Below are positions 10,081 through 21,464 of a DNA stretch of 64,000 bases, one piece after another; the first letter of the stretch is position 1; each line of letters opens with the position of its first letter. The notes below the pieces were generated by a model. The model was not told the origin of the DNA, did no database searches, and saw only the letters and a program-made list of their open reading frames with translations. The translations under genes and the position numbers were made by a program. Source of the DNA: Xanthomonas sp. F10 (GTDB lineage: Bacteria; Pseudomonadota; Gammaproteobacteria; Xanthomonadales; Xanthomonadaceae); assembly GCF_014206815.1 (NCBI RefSeq), contig NZ_JACHNP010000002.1, forward strand, positions 806,001 to 870,000, given 5' to 3'.

Positions 10081-10409
10081 CTGTTCATGATGAACGGGAC
10101 AGCGTTAGCGTCAGGTGGATTGGGGCGGGGATTCGGGAGTGGGGATTGGGGATTCGTAAAAGCGGGCGTCCAGCGGCTGTGGCTGTCTGCAGATGACGGG
10201 ATTGGGGATTCGGGATTCGGGATCGGGTGGCGTTTCACGAGTGCCGACGCACCGCTTTTGCGAATCCCCAATCCCGACTCCCGAATCCCGGCCCTCTGCA
10301 GATGCCGGGATTGGGGAATGGAGATTCGGGATTGGGTAGCGCTCCACGAGTGCGGACGCACCGCTTCTACGAATCCCGAACCCCGACTCCCCAATCCCGG
10401 CCCCCTCCG
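10081..10409. repeat. G-rich GGGATT(C) repeat block with two inverted-repeat units
   Basis: This gap between the receptor gene and otsB is almost entirely repeats. Two similar units of about 97 bp (10197-10292 and 10306-10402) each have a G-rich left arm, a core containing CACGAGTGC-GACGCACCGCTT, and a C-rich right arm, so each can fold into a long hairpin. A partial third copy is at about 10125-10165. The left arm of the first unit has four G-runs (10198-10200, 10204-10207, 10212-10214, 10219-10221) with 3-4 base loops, the classic G-quadruplex pattern. Related tracts occur at 13577, 30655, 41622, 49715 and 61629. Confidence 0.85.
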
Positions 10410-12848
10410 TCAGAAGGTGTACCGCACCCGGCCGTAGTAATAAGCACCGTTGCTGCCGATCGGCGAGAGCACGTCGTAGGGCAGGTTGCCGAAGTAGGCG
10501 ATGTCCGGCTTGGAGCGGTCGGCGTAGGTGTCGGTGAGGTTCTGTCCGCCCACCGCCACGCTCCACTGCGGGGTGAGGTGGTATTCGACCTCGGCGTCGA
10601 GTTGCCACTTGGCGCTGTAGGTCTGCTCCGGGACGAAGCCGCCGCCGAAGTCGAACACGCGGGTGGCGCTGCCGTAGCGGGTGACGCGGGTCTGCAGCGA
10701 CCAGCGCGCATCGCTCCAGTTCGCCGCCAGTTGCGCGCGGGTGCGTGGGGTCGCTTCGGTCAGGGTGTTGCGCTCTTCCACGCCGAACAGCACGTAGTCC
10801 GGATTCAGCGCCAGCAGCTGCGCCGGCGTGGCCACCACGTTCTCCAGCTCGGTCTTGGCGTAGCTCCAGGTGCCGGTCAGCTGCAGTTGGCCATCGCCCA
10901 GTGCCTGCCGCCAGTTGCTGACCAGTTCGGCGCCGCGGGTGCGGGTGTCGGCGGCGTTGACGAAGAAGCTGGCGCTCTGCAGGCCGGCGATGCCGAAGCG
11001 CTGCGCGACGAAGTCGGTCAGGGCGTCGCCGTCGATGCTTTCCGACAGCGCGATGCGCTTGTCGATGTCGATCTGGAACAGGTCCAGCGACAGGTCGAAG
11101 TGGCTGCCGACGCGGCTGGTGAAGCCCAGGCTGTAGTTGCGCGACTTTTCCGGCTGCAGCGTGCGGGCGCCCAGCGCCTGCGCGATCGGGTTGTCGACCG
11201 AGAGCAGGCGGCCCTGCAGCAACTGGCCGTTGGCGTTGTAGCCGGTGGAACTGGCTTCGTAGCCGATCTGGCTCAGCGACGGCGCGCGGAAGTTGTTGGA
11301 GATCGCGCCGCGCAGGGCGAACGCCGGGACGAACTCGTAGCGCGCGGCCAGCTTGCCGGTCAGTTCGCCGCCGAAGTCCTGGTAGTGCTCGTAGCGCGCG
11401 GCCAGGTCGGTGGAGAGCTTGTCCCCGAACTGGCTGGACACGCTGGCGTAGACGCTGGCGACGTTGCGCGACAGATCGGCGGCATCCTGCGGGGTCAGGC
11501 CGCCGCCGGCCTGGGCGCCGGTGGGGCGGTCGGTGTAGGGACCGGCGGCGTAGCTGGCCGGGTCGCCCGGACGGGTGCGGTAGTGCTCGCGGCGCAGTTC
11601 CACGCCGGTGCCCAGGGTGTGGGTGGCGCCGGCGGCGTCGAAGCTGCGGCTCAGGTCGAGGTCGGCCACGCCCTGTTCGAAGGCGTAGTCGCCGGTCTTG
11701 AAGCGGGTCGGGCTGCCCGGGCCCAGCGAGGCGTTGAGCGAGTGCTTGAGCCGGTAGGTGAAGTCGTTGCGGCCGTAGTCGAGGCTGGCGTCGTAGGCCC
11801 ATTCGCCCCACTGCCCGCGCGCGCCGAGCACGGCCTGCAGGTCGCGGTTCTCGCCCAGCGACACCGGGCGGTAGCCCTGTGGATACACCTGGGTCCAGTT
11901 GGCGGCGCCGTCGGGGTAGCGGAAGTAGTTGTCGCCCCGCGTGTCGCGCTGGTTGTAGGTGCCGAAGGCGTAGACCTCGCTGCCCTGGCCGAACGGCAGC
12001 TTGCCGTTGAGCCAGGCGTCGAGATCCTTGCTGGCGCCGTCGCCGAGCGCGTAGTTGCGCTTGCCGGCCAGTGCCAGGTTGGCCGGGGTCTGTTCCTCGA
12101 ACGAGGGGATCTGGTCGAAGCCGGCACGGTTGGTGGCCTCGTGGTTCTTCAGTTCCAGGCCGACCTTGAAGAAGCCGCCGTCCTCGCCCAGGCGCGTGCC
12201 GACCTTGCCGCTGGCGTAGCCGGTCTGGCCGTCGGTGAGGGTGCGGTGGATCGGCTTGACGTCGGTGTGGTTGGCGCCGTAGCTGGCTTCCAGCGCACCG
12301 CTGTCCGGGTCGTCGTCGAGGATCACGTTGATCACCCCGGCCACCGCGTCCGAGCCGTACTGCGCGCCGGCGCCGTCGCGCAGCACCTCGATGCGCTTGA
12401 TCGCGCTGATCGGGATGGCGTTGAAGTCCACCGGCGTGGTGCCCTTGCCGATCTTGCTGTCGGTGTTGACCAGCGCCGAGGTGTGGCGGCGCTTGCCGTT
12501 CACCAGCACCAGTACCTGATCGGGCGAGAGCCCGCGCAACTGCGCGGCGCGCACGTGGTCGGCGCCGCCGGAGTTGGACTGGCGCGGGAAGTTGAAGGAG
12601 GGCAGCAGCGCCTGCAGCGCGCTGCCGAGTTCGCCGTTGACCACGCCGGCCTTGCGGATGTCCTCGGCGCTGAGCACGTCCACCGGGGCGGTGGATTCGA
12701 GCACGGTGCGGCCGCTGGCGCGGGTGCCAGTGACGATCACCGTGTCCAGATTGGTCGCGGTGGCGGGGGCGGCGTCCTGGGCGAGGGCGGGGGCCGCCAG
12801 GGCCAGGGCGACGGCCAGGCTCAACGGCCTGACGAACGGGGACGACAT
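10410..12848 (-). CDS. TonB-dependent outer-membrane receptor
   Basis: An 812-residue receptor with a signal peptide (hydrophobic run ending ALAQ at about 24) and a TonB-box-like segment, LDTVIVTGTR. A plug domain (about 45-160) contains QLRGLSPDQVLVLVNGKRRH and IEVLRDGAGAQYGSDAVAGV. The beta-barrel ends in the canonical aromatic residue (RVRYTF). Substrate is unknown: no transport or regulatory gene adjoins it and there is no FecA-type signalling extension. It belongs to the same paralogous family as the three receptors at 46.6-54.8 kb but is more distant from them than they are from each other. The upstream region has a small palindrome near a possible promoter. Confidence 0.92.
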   Translation of the reverse strand: MSSPFVRPLSLAVALALAAPALAQDAAPATATNLDTVIVTGTRASGRTVLESTAPVDVLSAEDIRKAGVVNGELGSALQALLPSFNFPRQSNSGGADHVRAAQLRGLSPDQVLVLVNGKRRHTSALVNTDSKIGKGTTPVDFNAIPISAIKRIEVLRDGAGAQYGSDAVAGVINVILDDDPDSGALEASYGANHTDVKPIHRTLTDGQTGYASGKVGTRLGEDGGFFKVGLELKNHEATNRAGFDQIPSFEEQTPANLALAGKRNYALGDGASKDLDAWLNGKLPFGQGSEVYAFGTYNQRDTRGDNYFRYPDGAANWTQVYPQGYRPVSLGENRDLQAVLGARGQWGEWAYDASLDYGRNDFTYRLKHSLNASLGPGSPTRFKTGDYAFEQGVADLDLSRSFDAAGATHTLGTGVELRREHYRTRPGDPASYAAGPYTDRPTGAQAGGGLTPQDAADLSRNVASVYASVSSQFGDKLSTDLAARYEHYQDFGGELTGKLAARYEFVPAFALRGAISNNFRAPSLSQIGYEASSTGYNANGQLLQGRLLSVDNPIAQALGARTLQPEKSRNYSLGFTSRVGSHFDLSLDLFQIDIDKRIALSESIDGDALTDFVAQRFGIAGLQSASFFVNAADTRTRGAELVSNWRQALGDGQLQLTGTWSYAKTELENVVATPAQLLALNPDYVLFGVEERNTLTEATPRTRAQLAANWSDARWSLQTRVTRYGSATRVFDFGGGFVPEQTYSAKWQLDAEVEYHLTPQWSVAVGGQNLTDTYADRSKPDIAYFGNLPYDVLSPIGSNGAYYYGRVRYTF

Positions 12849-12932
12849 GGGGGTTCTCTCCTGAAACGATGACCATCAAGACCGGCCGCGCCGGCCGTGG
12901 CGGCGACTGGGGTCGGCAAAGGTTGCTGCATC

Positions 12933-12956
12933 CATCCGGATGAAGCGATATATTAG
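12933..12956 (-). promoter_or_regulatory. Possible promoter/operator of the TonB receptor gene
   Basis: A perfect 10-bp palindrome CATCCGGATG at 12933-12942 lies just downstream (minus strand) of an AT-rich TAATATATC string (about 12947-12955) that could serve as a -10 element, about 85 bases before the receptor start. The arrangement would place a repressor site over the transcription start. No regulator is identified. Confidence 0.3.
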
Positions 12957-13092
12957 CCCGACGTTAAGGCGATGTGCGAGCCGCGTGTTCGGTGCTGTCG
13001 GGCATGAGCTCATGCCCGCCGGTTATCCGGGTCCGGACCGCGCCTGGCCTACGATCGCCCGTTCCCTTTCCGTTCCCACCGAGATCCTGCCG

Positions 13093-13572
13093 ATGCTGCT
13101 GCGTGCCCCGTTGATCGCCGTCCTCCTGGCCCTGAGCGCGTGCGCCAGCGTCGCGCCGTCCAAGCCGACCGCGCCGAGCAAGGTCAGCGCGACCATGCAG
13201 GGCGATGCAGCGCGGCCGGCGCAGGCCAGCGGCTGGGTGCGCAGCGAGCTGTACTTCGGCGTGGGCGAGGAGAGCGGCCCGGCCGACCGCCCGCAGGCCG
13301 AGCCGATCAGCGAGGCGCGCTGGCGCGCGTTCCTGGACAAGGAGGTCACGCCGCGCTTTCCCGATGGCCTGACCGTGTTCGATGCCTACGGCCAATGGCT
13401 GTTCCGCGGCGCCAAGGAACCGAACCGGCTCAACACCAAGGTGCTGGTGATCCTGCACGAGGACACCCCGCAGCGCCGGGCCGACATCGAGGCGATCCGG
13501 CTGGCGTGGAAGCAGGCCACCGGGCACCAGTCGGTGCTGTGGGCGCGGCTGGCGGTGGACGTGTCGTTTTGA
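13093..13572 (+). CDS. DUF3574 lipoprotein
   Basis: A 159-residue predicted lipoprotein. The ATG at 13093 begins a short hydrophobic signal (LLRAPLIAVLLALSAC) with a lipobox LSAC, predicting lipidation at Cys17. The mature part carries WVRSELYFGVG and the RWRAFLDKEVTPRFPDGLTV segment that I recognise from DUF3574 proteins, ending in the TKVLVILH-type strand. Function is unknown. An in-frame ATG at 12940 exists upstream but the sequence between them is not protein-like, and the lipoprotein signal fixes the start. It stands alone between the divergent receptor gene and a repeat stretch. Confidence 0.82.
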   Translation: MLLRAPLIAVLLALSACASVAPSKPTAPSKVSATMQGDAARPAQASGWVRSELYFGVGEESGPADRPQAEPISEARWRAFLDKEVTPRFPDGLTVFDAYGQWLFRGAKEPNRLNTKVLVILHEDTPQRRADIEAIRLAWKQATGHQSVLWARLAVDVSF

Positions 13573-13576
13573 CTGC

Positions 13577-13645
13577 GGGGATTCGGGAGTGGGGATGACC
13601 AGCCGTTCGGCTGTGGAAAGCGGGGATTCGCAAAGGCGGAGCGCT
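13577..13645. repeat. Degenerate GGGATTCG repeat
   Basis: GGGGATTCGGGAGTGGGGAT and, 45 bases on, GGGGATTCGCAAA: partial copies of the G-rich intergenic repeat between the lipoprotein stop and the acetyltransferase start. In-frame start codons inside it are therefore unlikely to be the real start of the next gene. Confidence 0.65.
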
Positions 13646-13648
13646 ACG

Positions 13649-14125
13649 GTGACGGTGGGGTCGTTCGTGATCCGGCCCGGTGATCTCGACGATCCGGCGG
13701 TGCGCGGGTTGCTGGAGTACCACGTGCAGCAGATGCATGCGCAGTCGCCGCCGGGCAGCGTGTACGCGCTGGATCTGTCCGGTCTGCGGCAGCCGCAGGT
13801 GCGGGTGTGGAGCGTGTGGCGCGACGACGCGCTGGCCGCAGTCGGCGCGCTACGCGTGCCGGACGCGGGCGGCGGCGAACTGAAGTCGATGCGCACGCAT
13901 CCGGCGTTCCTGCGCCAGGGCGCGGCCGCGGCGCTGCTCGACCACCTGATCGCGCTCGCCCGTGCCGAAGGCCTGCAACGGCTGAGCCTGGAGACCGGCA
14001 GCGGCGCGGCGTTCGAGCCGGCGCTGGCGTTGTATCGCCGACGCGGCTTCCGCAACGGGCCGGCGTTCGGCGATTACGTGCCGAGCGCGTTCAACCAGTT
14101 CCTGCATCTGGAGCTGTCGCCGTAG
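13649..14125 (+). CDS. GNAT family N-acetyltransferase
   Basis: A protein of about 158 residues. It has the GNAT fold order: an N-terminal strand FVIRPGDLDD, a central LKSMRTHPAFLRQGAAAALL segment matching motif A (R-x-x-G-x-A-type acetyl-CoA loop), LETGSGAAFEPALALYRRRGF as motif B, and a C-terminal strand. The combination resembles the ElaA/YafP-like small-molecule acetyltransferases; substrate unknown. The start is set at GTG 13649 because the frame upstream runs through repeat sequence (a GTG at 13589 also exists). Transcription is probably independent of the upstream lipoprotein. Confidence 0.85.
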   Translation: MTVGSFVIRPGDLDDPAVRGLLEYHVQQMHAQSPPGSVYALDLSGLRQPQVRVWSVWRDDALAAVGALRVPDAGGGELKSMRTHPAFLRQGAAAALLDHLIALARAEGLQRLSLETGSGAAFEPALALYRRRGFRNGPAFGDYVPSAFNQFLHLELSP

Positions 14126-14225
14126 CGGCGCGCTGCCTCCGGAAAACCGCATCCTGCGCGTGCACCGATCCGCCGGTGCCGCTTCCCCTTACCATCCCTC
14201 GACTCCCCACGCCGCCACTGCCCGC

Positions 14226-15824
14226 ATGTCCAGTCCCGCTCCCGTTTCGCCGCGCCTGCGCTGGTTCGTCGCCGGCGACCTCAACGGCTTCTTCGGCCTG
14301 GTGGTCGACAACCTGTCGATCCTCGGCTTCATCACCCTGGCGCTGGTCGGCCTCTTCCAGTTCCCCGCCGAGGTCATCTACACCCGGATGATTCCCGGCA
14401 CCGCCTTCGGCGTGCTGGTCGGCAACCTGCTGTACACCTGGATGGCGCGGCGGCTGGCCGCGCGCAGCGGCCGCAGCGACGTCACCGCGATGCCGCTGGG
14501 CCTGGACGCGCCGACCAGCATCGGCATGGCGCTGCTGGTGCTCGGCCCGGCGTTCGTGCGCTACAAGCAGCAGGGCCTGGACCCGCAGGCCGCGGCGCTG
14601 GCCACCTGGCACCTGGGCATGGCGTCGCTGGTCGTGATGGGCGCGCTGAAGACCGTGCTGTCGTTCTTCGGCGACGCGGTGACCCGCGCCTTGCCCCGCG
14701 CCGCGCTGCTCGGCTCCATCGCCGGCATCGCCATCGTGCTGATGGGCTTCCTGCCGCTGCTGGAGACGCTGCGCACGCCGCTGGTCGGGCTGGTGGTGCT
14801 GGGCCTGCTGCTGTACGTGCTGATCGCCAAGGGGCGGCTGCCCTGGCGCCTGCCCGGGGTGCCCGTGGCGCTGGCATTGGGTACCGGCCTGTACTACTGG
14901 GCCAATGCGGCGGGGATCGGCATTCCCGGTCACCAGGCGCCGCAGTGGATCGCGCCGCAACTGGTGCTGCCCTGGCCGAGCCTGGGCTTCGTCGCCGGCT
15001 TGGCCGACACGGTGCCGCTGCTGCCGCTGCTGCTGCCGTTCGGCCTGCTGATGGTGGTGGGCGGCATCAACGTCAGCGAAAGCGCGCGCGCCGCCGGCGA
15101 CGACTACCGCACCCGCGACATCCTGCTGGTCGAGGCCGGCGCGACCCTGATCGCCGGCGTCTGCGGCGGCGTCGCCCAGACCACGCCCTACATCGGCCAG
15201 CCGGCCTACAAGCACATGGGCGCGCGCAGCGGCTACACCCTGCTCACCGGGCTGTTCATCGGCCTGGGCGGCATGCTCGGGCTGGTCGCCGGCCTGGTGC
15301 AATGGCTGCCGATGGCGGTGCTGGCGCCGATCATCGTCTACGTCGCCATCGACATCACCACCCAGGCCTTCCAGGCCACGCCCAAGCGCCACGCCGGGGC
15401 GATGGTGCTGGGCTTCCTGCCGTCGGTGGCCTACCTGCTGGCAATCAAGGCGCCGGGCTGGATCGCCCCGGACCAACTGGCCAAGCTCACCACCACCCTG
15501 GACGGCCACGGCCTGCCGGAGCTGGCGGTGATCCTGACCCTGGGCAACGGCTTCATCATCACCGCGATGCTGTGGATCGCCACGGTGGCGGCGATGGTCG
15601 ACGGCCGCCTGCGTCGCGCCGCGGCGTTCCTGCTGGTGGCGGCTGGGCTGACCTTGTTCGGGCTGATCCATTCGGTGGACCCGCGCGGCGGCCTGTACCT
15701 GCCATGGACGCTGAGCGGCGTGCCGAAGCTGATCGCCTGGCAGTTCGTCGGCGGCTATCTGGTGCTCGCTGCCTTGCTCGGTCTGCTGTCGCTGCAGAAG
15801 CCGCGCGCGGTGCTGGTGGAGTGA
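14226..15824 (+). CDS. NCS2-like (xanthine/uracil permease-related) membrane transporter
   Basis: A 532-residue polytopic protein with about 12 hydrophobic segments. It begins FVAGDLNGFFGLVVDNLS and contains DVTAMPLGLDAPTS in the first third and a long loop with GINVSESARAAGDDYRTRD followed by AGVCGGVAQTTPYIGQPAY. This pattern of a helical core with broken helices and a conserved acidic/polar loop is like AzgA/NCS2 nucleobase permeases, but the sequence differs from well-known members, so the substrate should be left open. It is longer than typical AzgA (about 450). ATG 14226 chosen because it directly precedes the conserved N-terminus. No purine metabolism genes adjoin. Confidence 0.75.
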   Translation: MSSPAPVSPRLRWFVAGDLNGFFGLVVDNLSILGFITLALVGLFQFPAEVIYTRMIPGTAFGVLVGNLLYTWMARRLAARSGRSDVTAMPLGLDAPTSIGMALLVLGPAFVRYKQQGLDPQAAALATWHLGMASLVVMGALKTVLSFFGDAVTRALPRAALLGSIAGIAIVLMGFLPLLETLRTPLVGLVVLGLLLYVLIAKGRLPWRLPGVPVALALGTGLYYWANAAGIGIPGHQAPQWIAPQLVLPWPSLGFVAGLADTVPLLPLLLPFGLLMVVGGINVSESARAAGDDYRTRDILLVEAGATLIAGVCGGVAQTTPYIGQPAYKHMGARSGYTLLTGLFIGLGGMLGLVAGLVQWLPMAVLAPIIVYVAIDITTQAFQATPKRHAGAMVLGFLPSVAYLLAIKAPGWIAPDQLAKLTTTLDGHGLPELAVILTLGNGFIITAMLWIATVAAMVDGRLRRAAAFLLVAAGLTLFGLIHSVDPRGGLYLPWTLSGVPKLIAWQFVGGYLVLAALLGLLSLQKPRAVLVE

Positions 15825-16132
15825 GCGCTGCTGCGGTGGACGAGCCGTCTCGCGTGAGGTCGCGCGACCGCCGCTCGATCGCGCGGCGGCGGTGGTGCCG
15901 TTCCGCTGGCACCACCGCCAGGGTCTGCTGACATTCCCGCGCCGCCGCGCGCGCCTGCGGCCTGTGGCATGAAATAGGTGTCGCAGGCCCGCGACGCTCA
16001 TGGCGCGCCGATGCGCAGTAGTCGGTGCTCTCCCGGTGAGGTGCGTCGAGACTGAACGCCAGCCGTCCCATGCTGGAACCGGCACACGCCACCGCGGTCA
16101 CACCTCCATTGTCCGATGGAGATGTGCATCCC

Positions 16133-16966
16133 ATGCAGCCGCGTCATTCGTTCTGGCCGTGGATCCTGGTCGCCGTGCTGGTGGCCGCCGCCGCGGCGTG
16201 GTTGTTCCGCGACAACATCGCGGCGCTGTGGCCCGCCGCCGCGCCGGCGCCTGCAGCGGTCGCGCCGCCCTCCGCCGTGGCCCCGCCTGCCACACCCGAC
16301 GCGCCGGCCGCGGCTGCAGCGCCGCCGCCGATCCAGCACCCCATCGATGCCGCGGAAGCCGCCGACGCGGCGATTCCGGCGCTGGCCGCCAGCGACGACG
16401 CGGCCTGGGCGGCGCTGAGCACGCTGGCCGGCGGCGACGCGCCGCTGGCGCTGCTGCTGCGCGACCACCTGATCCAGCGCCTGGTGACCATGGTCGACAA
16501 CCTGACCCAGCGCCGCGTCACCGCGCGCGCGCTGGCACTCAAGCCGGTGCCGGGCGAGCTGCAGGTGAGCACCGATGCCAGCGGCGCCAGCGTCATCGCC
16601 GACGCCAATGCGCAGCGTTACGCGCCCTACGTGGAGGCGTTCACCCGGGCCGATCCGGGTACGGCGGTGGCGGCCTACCGGCGCTTCTATCCGCTGTTCC
16701 AGCAAGCCTACGTGGAACTGGGCTATCCGCAGGGCTACTTCAACGACCGCCTGGTGCAGGTGATCGACCACCTGCTGCAGACCCCGACGCCGACGGCGCC
16801 GCTCGCAGTGGAGGTCGACCCGGTGCGCGGCAAGTACCGCTTCGTGGATCCGGCGCTGGAGTCGCTGTCGATCGGGCAGAAGGCGCTGCTGCGCATGGGC
16901 CCGATCCAGGCCGCGGCGGTGAAGGCGCAATTGCGTGCGGTGCGCGAGGCGCTGACTCGGACCTGA
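16133..16966 (+). CDS. DUF3014 membrane-anchored protein
   Basis: A 277-residue protein with one N-terminal transmembrane helix (about 8-26, SFWPWILVAVLVAAAAAWLF) and a long Ala/Pro-rich linker (about 35-85). A conserved alpha-helical domain then begins at HPIDAAEAADAAIPALAASD and includes LLRDHLIQRLVTMVDNLTQRR. I recognise the latter as the DUF3014 pattern; its function is not known. The ATG at 16133 is preceded by a purine-rich GATGGAGATG. It is convergent with the glutathione transferase gene, with a REP hairpin between them. Confidence 0.8.
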   Translation: MQPRHSFWPWILVAVLVAAAAAWLFRDNIAALWPAAAPAPAAVAPPSAVAPPATPDAPAAAAAPPPIQHPIDAAEAADAAIPALAASDDAAWAALSTLAGGDAPLALLLRDHLIQRLVTMVDNLTQRRVTARALALKPVPGELQVSTDASGASVIADANAQRYAPYVEAFTRADPGTAVAAYRRFYPLFQQAYVELGYPQGYFNDRLVQVIDHLLQTPTPTAPLAVEVDPVRGKYRFVDPALESLSIGQKALLRMGPIQAAAVKAQLRAVREALTRT

Positions 16967-17022
16967 GCCGGACGCGAGGCGCGTGCCGCGTCACGTGGCC
17001 GCGCCTGCGGGCTTTTTGTCCT

Positions 17023-17090
17023 TGTAGGAGCGGCTTCAGCCGCGACGGGCGTTACCGGTAATGCCCATCGCGGCTGAAGCCGCTCCTACA
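17023..17090. repeat. REP-type hairpin (TGTAGGAGCGGCTTCAGCC family)
   Basis: A perfect 23-bp inverted repeat: 17023-17045 pairs with 17068-17090 around a 22-base loop. It sits between two convergent genes and could act as a bidirectional transcription or decay barrier. Other members: 22824-22889, 49612-49672, 60445-60506, and a lone arm at 49401-49422. Confidence 0.9.
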
Positions 17091-17181
17091 GTCGCGATGC
17101 TTCGGTGCACCCCTTTTATTCGTCATCTGCCAGCCTGCCGGGACAGCGGTCTTCCGGTAAATGACAAGGCCGTCGCCCCGC

Positions 17182-17886
17182 TCAACCATCCAGCTCCGGG
17201 TAATGCCGGAAGATGCCGTTCTCGTTGAACGGCAGGCGCCGCGGCGACGCCAGGTAGGCGGCGATCGCCGGGCGCTCGCACACGCGCTGCTGCAGCGCGC
17301 GCAGCCGTGGCAGCTTCGGCGACAGTTTTTTCATTGCCTGGGGGAAGGCGTAGTCCAGTCCGCTCATCAGCTGGAACAGCGACAGGTCCACGTAGGAATG
17401 CTCGCGCAGCACATGGCGGCCGCCGCCCTGGTCCAGGACCTGCTCGAAATAGCCCAGGAACTTCGGCAGCCGTTGCTTGCGCAGGTCCTCGGCGCGGCGC
17501 TGCGCCTCGGCCTTCTGGTCTTCGTAGTACAGCCCGCTGGCGATGGGGTGGTGGCTGTCGTGGACCTCGGCGACCAGGTCGGCGATGGTCAACTGCAATT
17601 GCAGCGCCTGCAGCCGCCGCGATTCGCTGTCCGGCACCAGGCCCAGCGGTGGGCCGAGGTAGTGCAGGATGTTGGCGACCTGGGCGATCACCAGCCGGCC
17701 GGCCTTGAGGAACGGCGGTGCGAACGGCCGCGCACCGGCGTGGGCGCCGTCGAGGAAGGGCTGCATCGCCGCGTCGCCCTGCTCGCGGGCGACATCGCGA
17801 TAGCCGGCGCCGGCATCCTCCAGCGCCAGCCGCACGAACTCGCCGCGGCCCTGGATGCCGGTCCAGTAGTACAGCTCGTAGTGCAT
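17182..17886 (-). CDS. Glutathione S-transferase family protein
   Basis: A 234-residue protein with the two-domain GST pattern. An N-terminal thioredoxin-like part ([24 protein letters not shown], close to sigma/pi-type GSTs, then [21 protein letters not shown]) has the Ile-Ala in place of the usual Glu-Ser after the cis-proline region. The C-terminal all-helical domain contains [19 protein letters not shown] Tyr near the N-terminus (Tyr6 or Tyr7) could activate glutathione. Substrate unknown. The start at 17886 gives the standard MHYELYYW N-terminus; sequence in frame upstream is unrelated and overlaps the clpB promoter region. Transcribed divergently from clpB. Confidence 0.88.
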   Translation of the reverse strand: MHYELYYWTGIQGRGEFVRLALEDAGAGYRDVAREQGDAAMQPFLDGAHAGARPFAPPFLKAGRLVIAQVANILHYLGPPLGLVPDSESRRLQALQLQLTIADLVAEVHDSHHPIASGLYYEDQKAEAQRRAEDLRKQRLPKFLGYFEQVLDQGGGRHVLREHSYVDLSLFQLMSGLDYAFPQAMKKLSPKLPRLRALQQRVCERPAIAAYLASPRRLPFNENGIFRHYPELDG

Positions 17887-18027
17887 GGCGGCTCCTGCGC
17901 GTGGGGACATAGCCGCCGAGGGTAACTGCGGTTCCGGTAGCGGCGTGTGACCGCCGGTGCCCGGCCACGACGGCCGGCACACCGCGTCGCGGCGGCCTTG
18001 CCAAGCGTATACAGACGCGCCGTCGGC

Positions 18028-18055
18028 CTTGAAACAGGGACGGCCAGCCGCATTT
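18028..18055 (+). promoter_or_regulatory. Sigma-32 heat-shock promoter of clpB
   Basis: CTTGAAA (18028-18034), a 13-base spacer, then CCGCATTT (18048-18055). This is a near-consensus match to the RpoH promoter (CTTGAAA, 11-15 bases, CCCCATNT) and sits about 50 bases before the clpB start, leaving room for a short leader. Confidence 0.82.
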
Positions 18056-18102
18056 TGCTGGCATGCCGGCACGGCCGGCCCTTTCCTTCAGAGGACTTCT
18101 CG

Positions 18103-20687
<2,585 letters not shown>

Positions 20688-20688
<1 letters not shown>

Positions 20689-21338
20689 TGGGGCGCATCG
20701 CGCAGGCGCGCACCGCCGCGCCCACGGCGCGCGCGCTGTTGATCGACATGGACGGCGTGCTGCGCCTGTGGCCAGACGACGACGCCGCGCTGGAGCGCGC
20801 GCATGGGGTGCCGCCGGGCAGCCTGCGTGCGGTGGCCTTTGCGCCGGCGCTGCTGGAGCCGGCGATCCGTGGCGCCACCAGCGACGCGCACTGGCTGGCC
20901 GAGGTCGCCACGCGCATCGCCGCGCTGGCCCCGGCTGCGGACGCCAGTGCGCTGGTCGCCGCATGGTCCGCGCCGACGGCGGCGCGCCTCAACGCGCCGG
21001 TATTGGCGCTACTGCGCGAGGTGCGCCAGCGCCTGCCGGTGGTGCTGCTGAGCAACGCCACCTCGCGCCTGCCGCACGATCTGCAGGCGCTCGGCATCGC
21101 CGATGCGTTCGATGCGGTGGTGAATTCGAGCGAGGTCGGCGCGATCAAGCCGGAACCGGCGATCTTTACGCATGCGCTGGCGCAGCTGGGGATGGCCGCC
21201 GACCAGGTGTTGTTCGTCGATGACACGGCGGCCCATGTCGAGGCCGCGCGTGGCCTGGGCCTGCGTGCCGAGCGCTATGTCGACGCCGCGGCATTGCGCA
21301 CCTGGCTGTTCGCCGAGGGCGCGCTCGGCGACGCCTGA
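20688..21338 (+). CDS. HAD-superfamily hydrolase
   Basis: A 216-residue haloacid dehalogenase-like phosphatase of the YihX/epoxide hydrolase N-domain type. Motif I is LIDMDGVL with nucleophile Asp20 and Asp22, motif II LLSNAT, motif III Lys in GAIKPEPAIF, and motif IV FVDDTAAHVEAA. The start ATG overlaps the clpB stop (TGATG), so it is probably translated by re-initiation and co-induced with clpB by heat. Substrate is unknown; a sugar-phosphate or nucleotide phosphatase is typical for this subfamily. The coupling to a chaperone gene is notable but may simply be readthrough. Confidence 0.88.
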
Positions 21339-21464
21339 GGCCGGCATGCGGCCGCGGTGCTGCCGAAGCGCTGACAACCCCGCGGCATGGCCTCATAACC
21401 GCAGGTTTGCATTCGCCGCCGCGCGCGGCGCTATCGTCTGCGCTCCCGTTGCCGAGAGCCGCCC

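Noticed and set aside
10227-12872. Plus-strand frame of over 800 codons opposite the receptor at 10.4-12.8 kb
   Set aside because: Antisense shadow of the receptor gene; no signal peptide or domain.
13589-13648. Upstream GTG/ATG starts for the GNAT acetyltransferase
   Set aside because: They lie inside a copy of the G-rich repeat; the conserved protein begins after GTG 13649.
21339-21464. Possible methionine riboswitch or operator before metY
   Set aside because: No SAM-riboswitch core or recognisable regulator palindrome found in the 126 bases.
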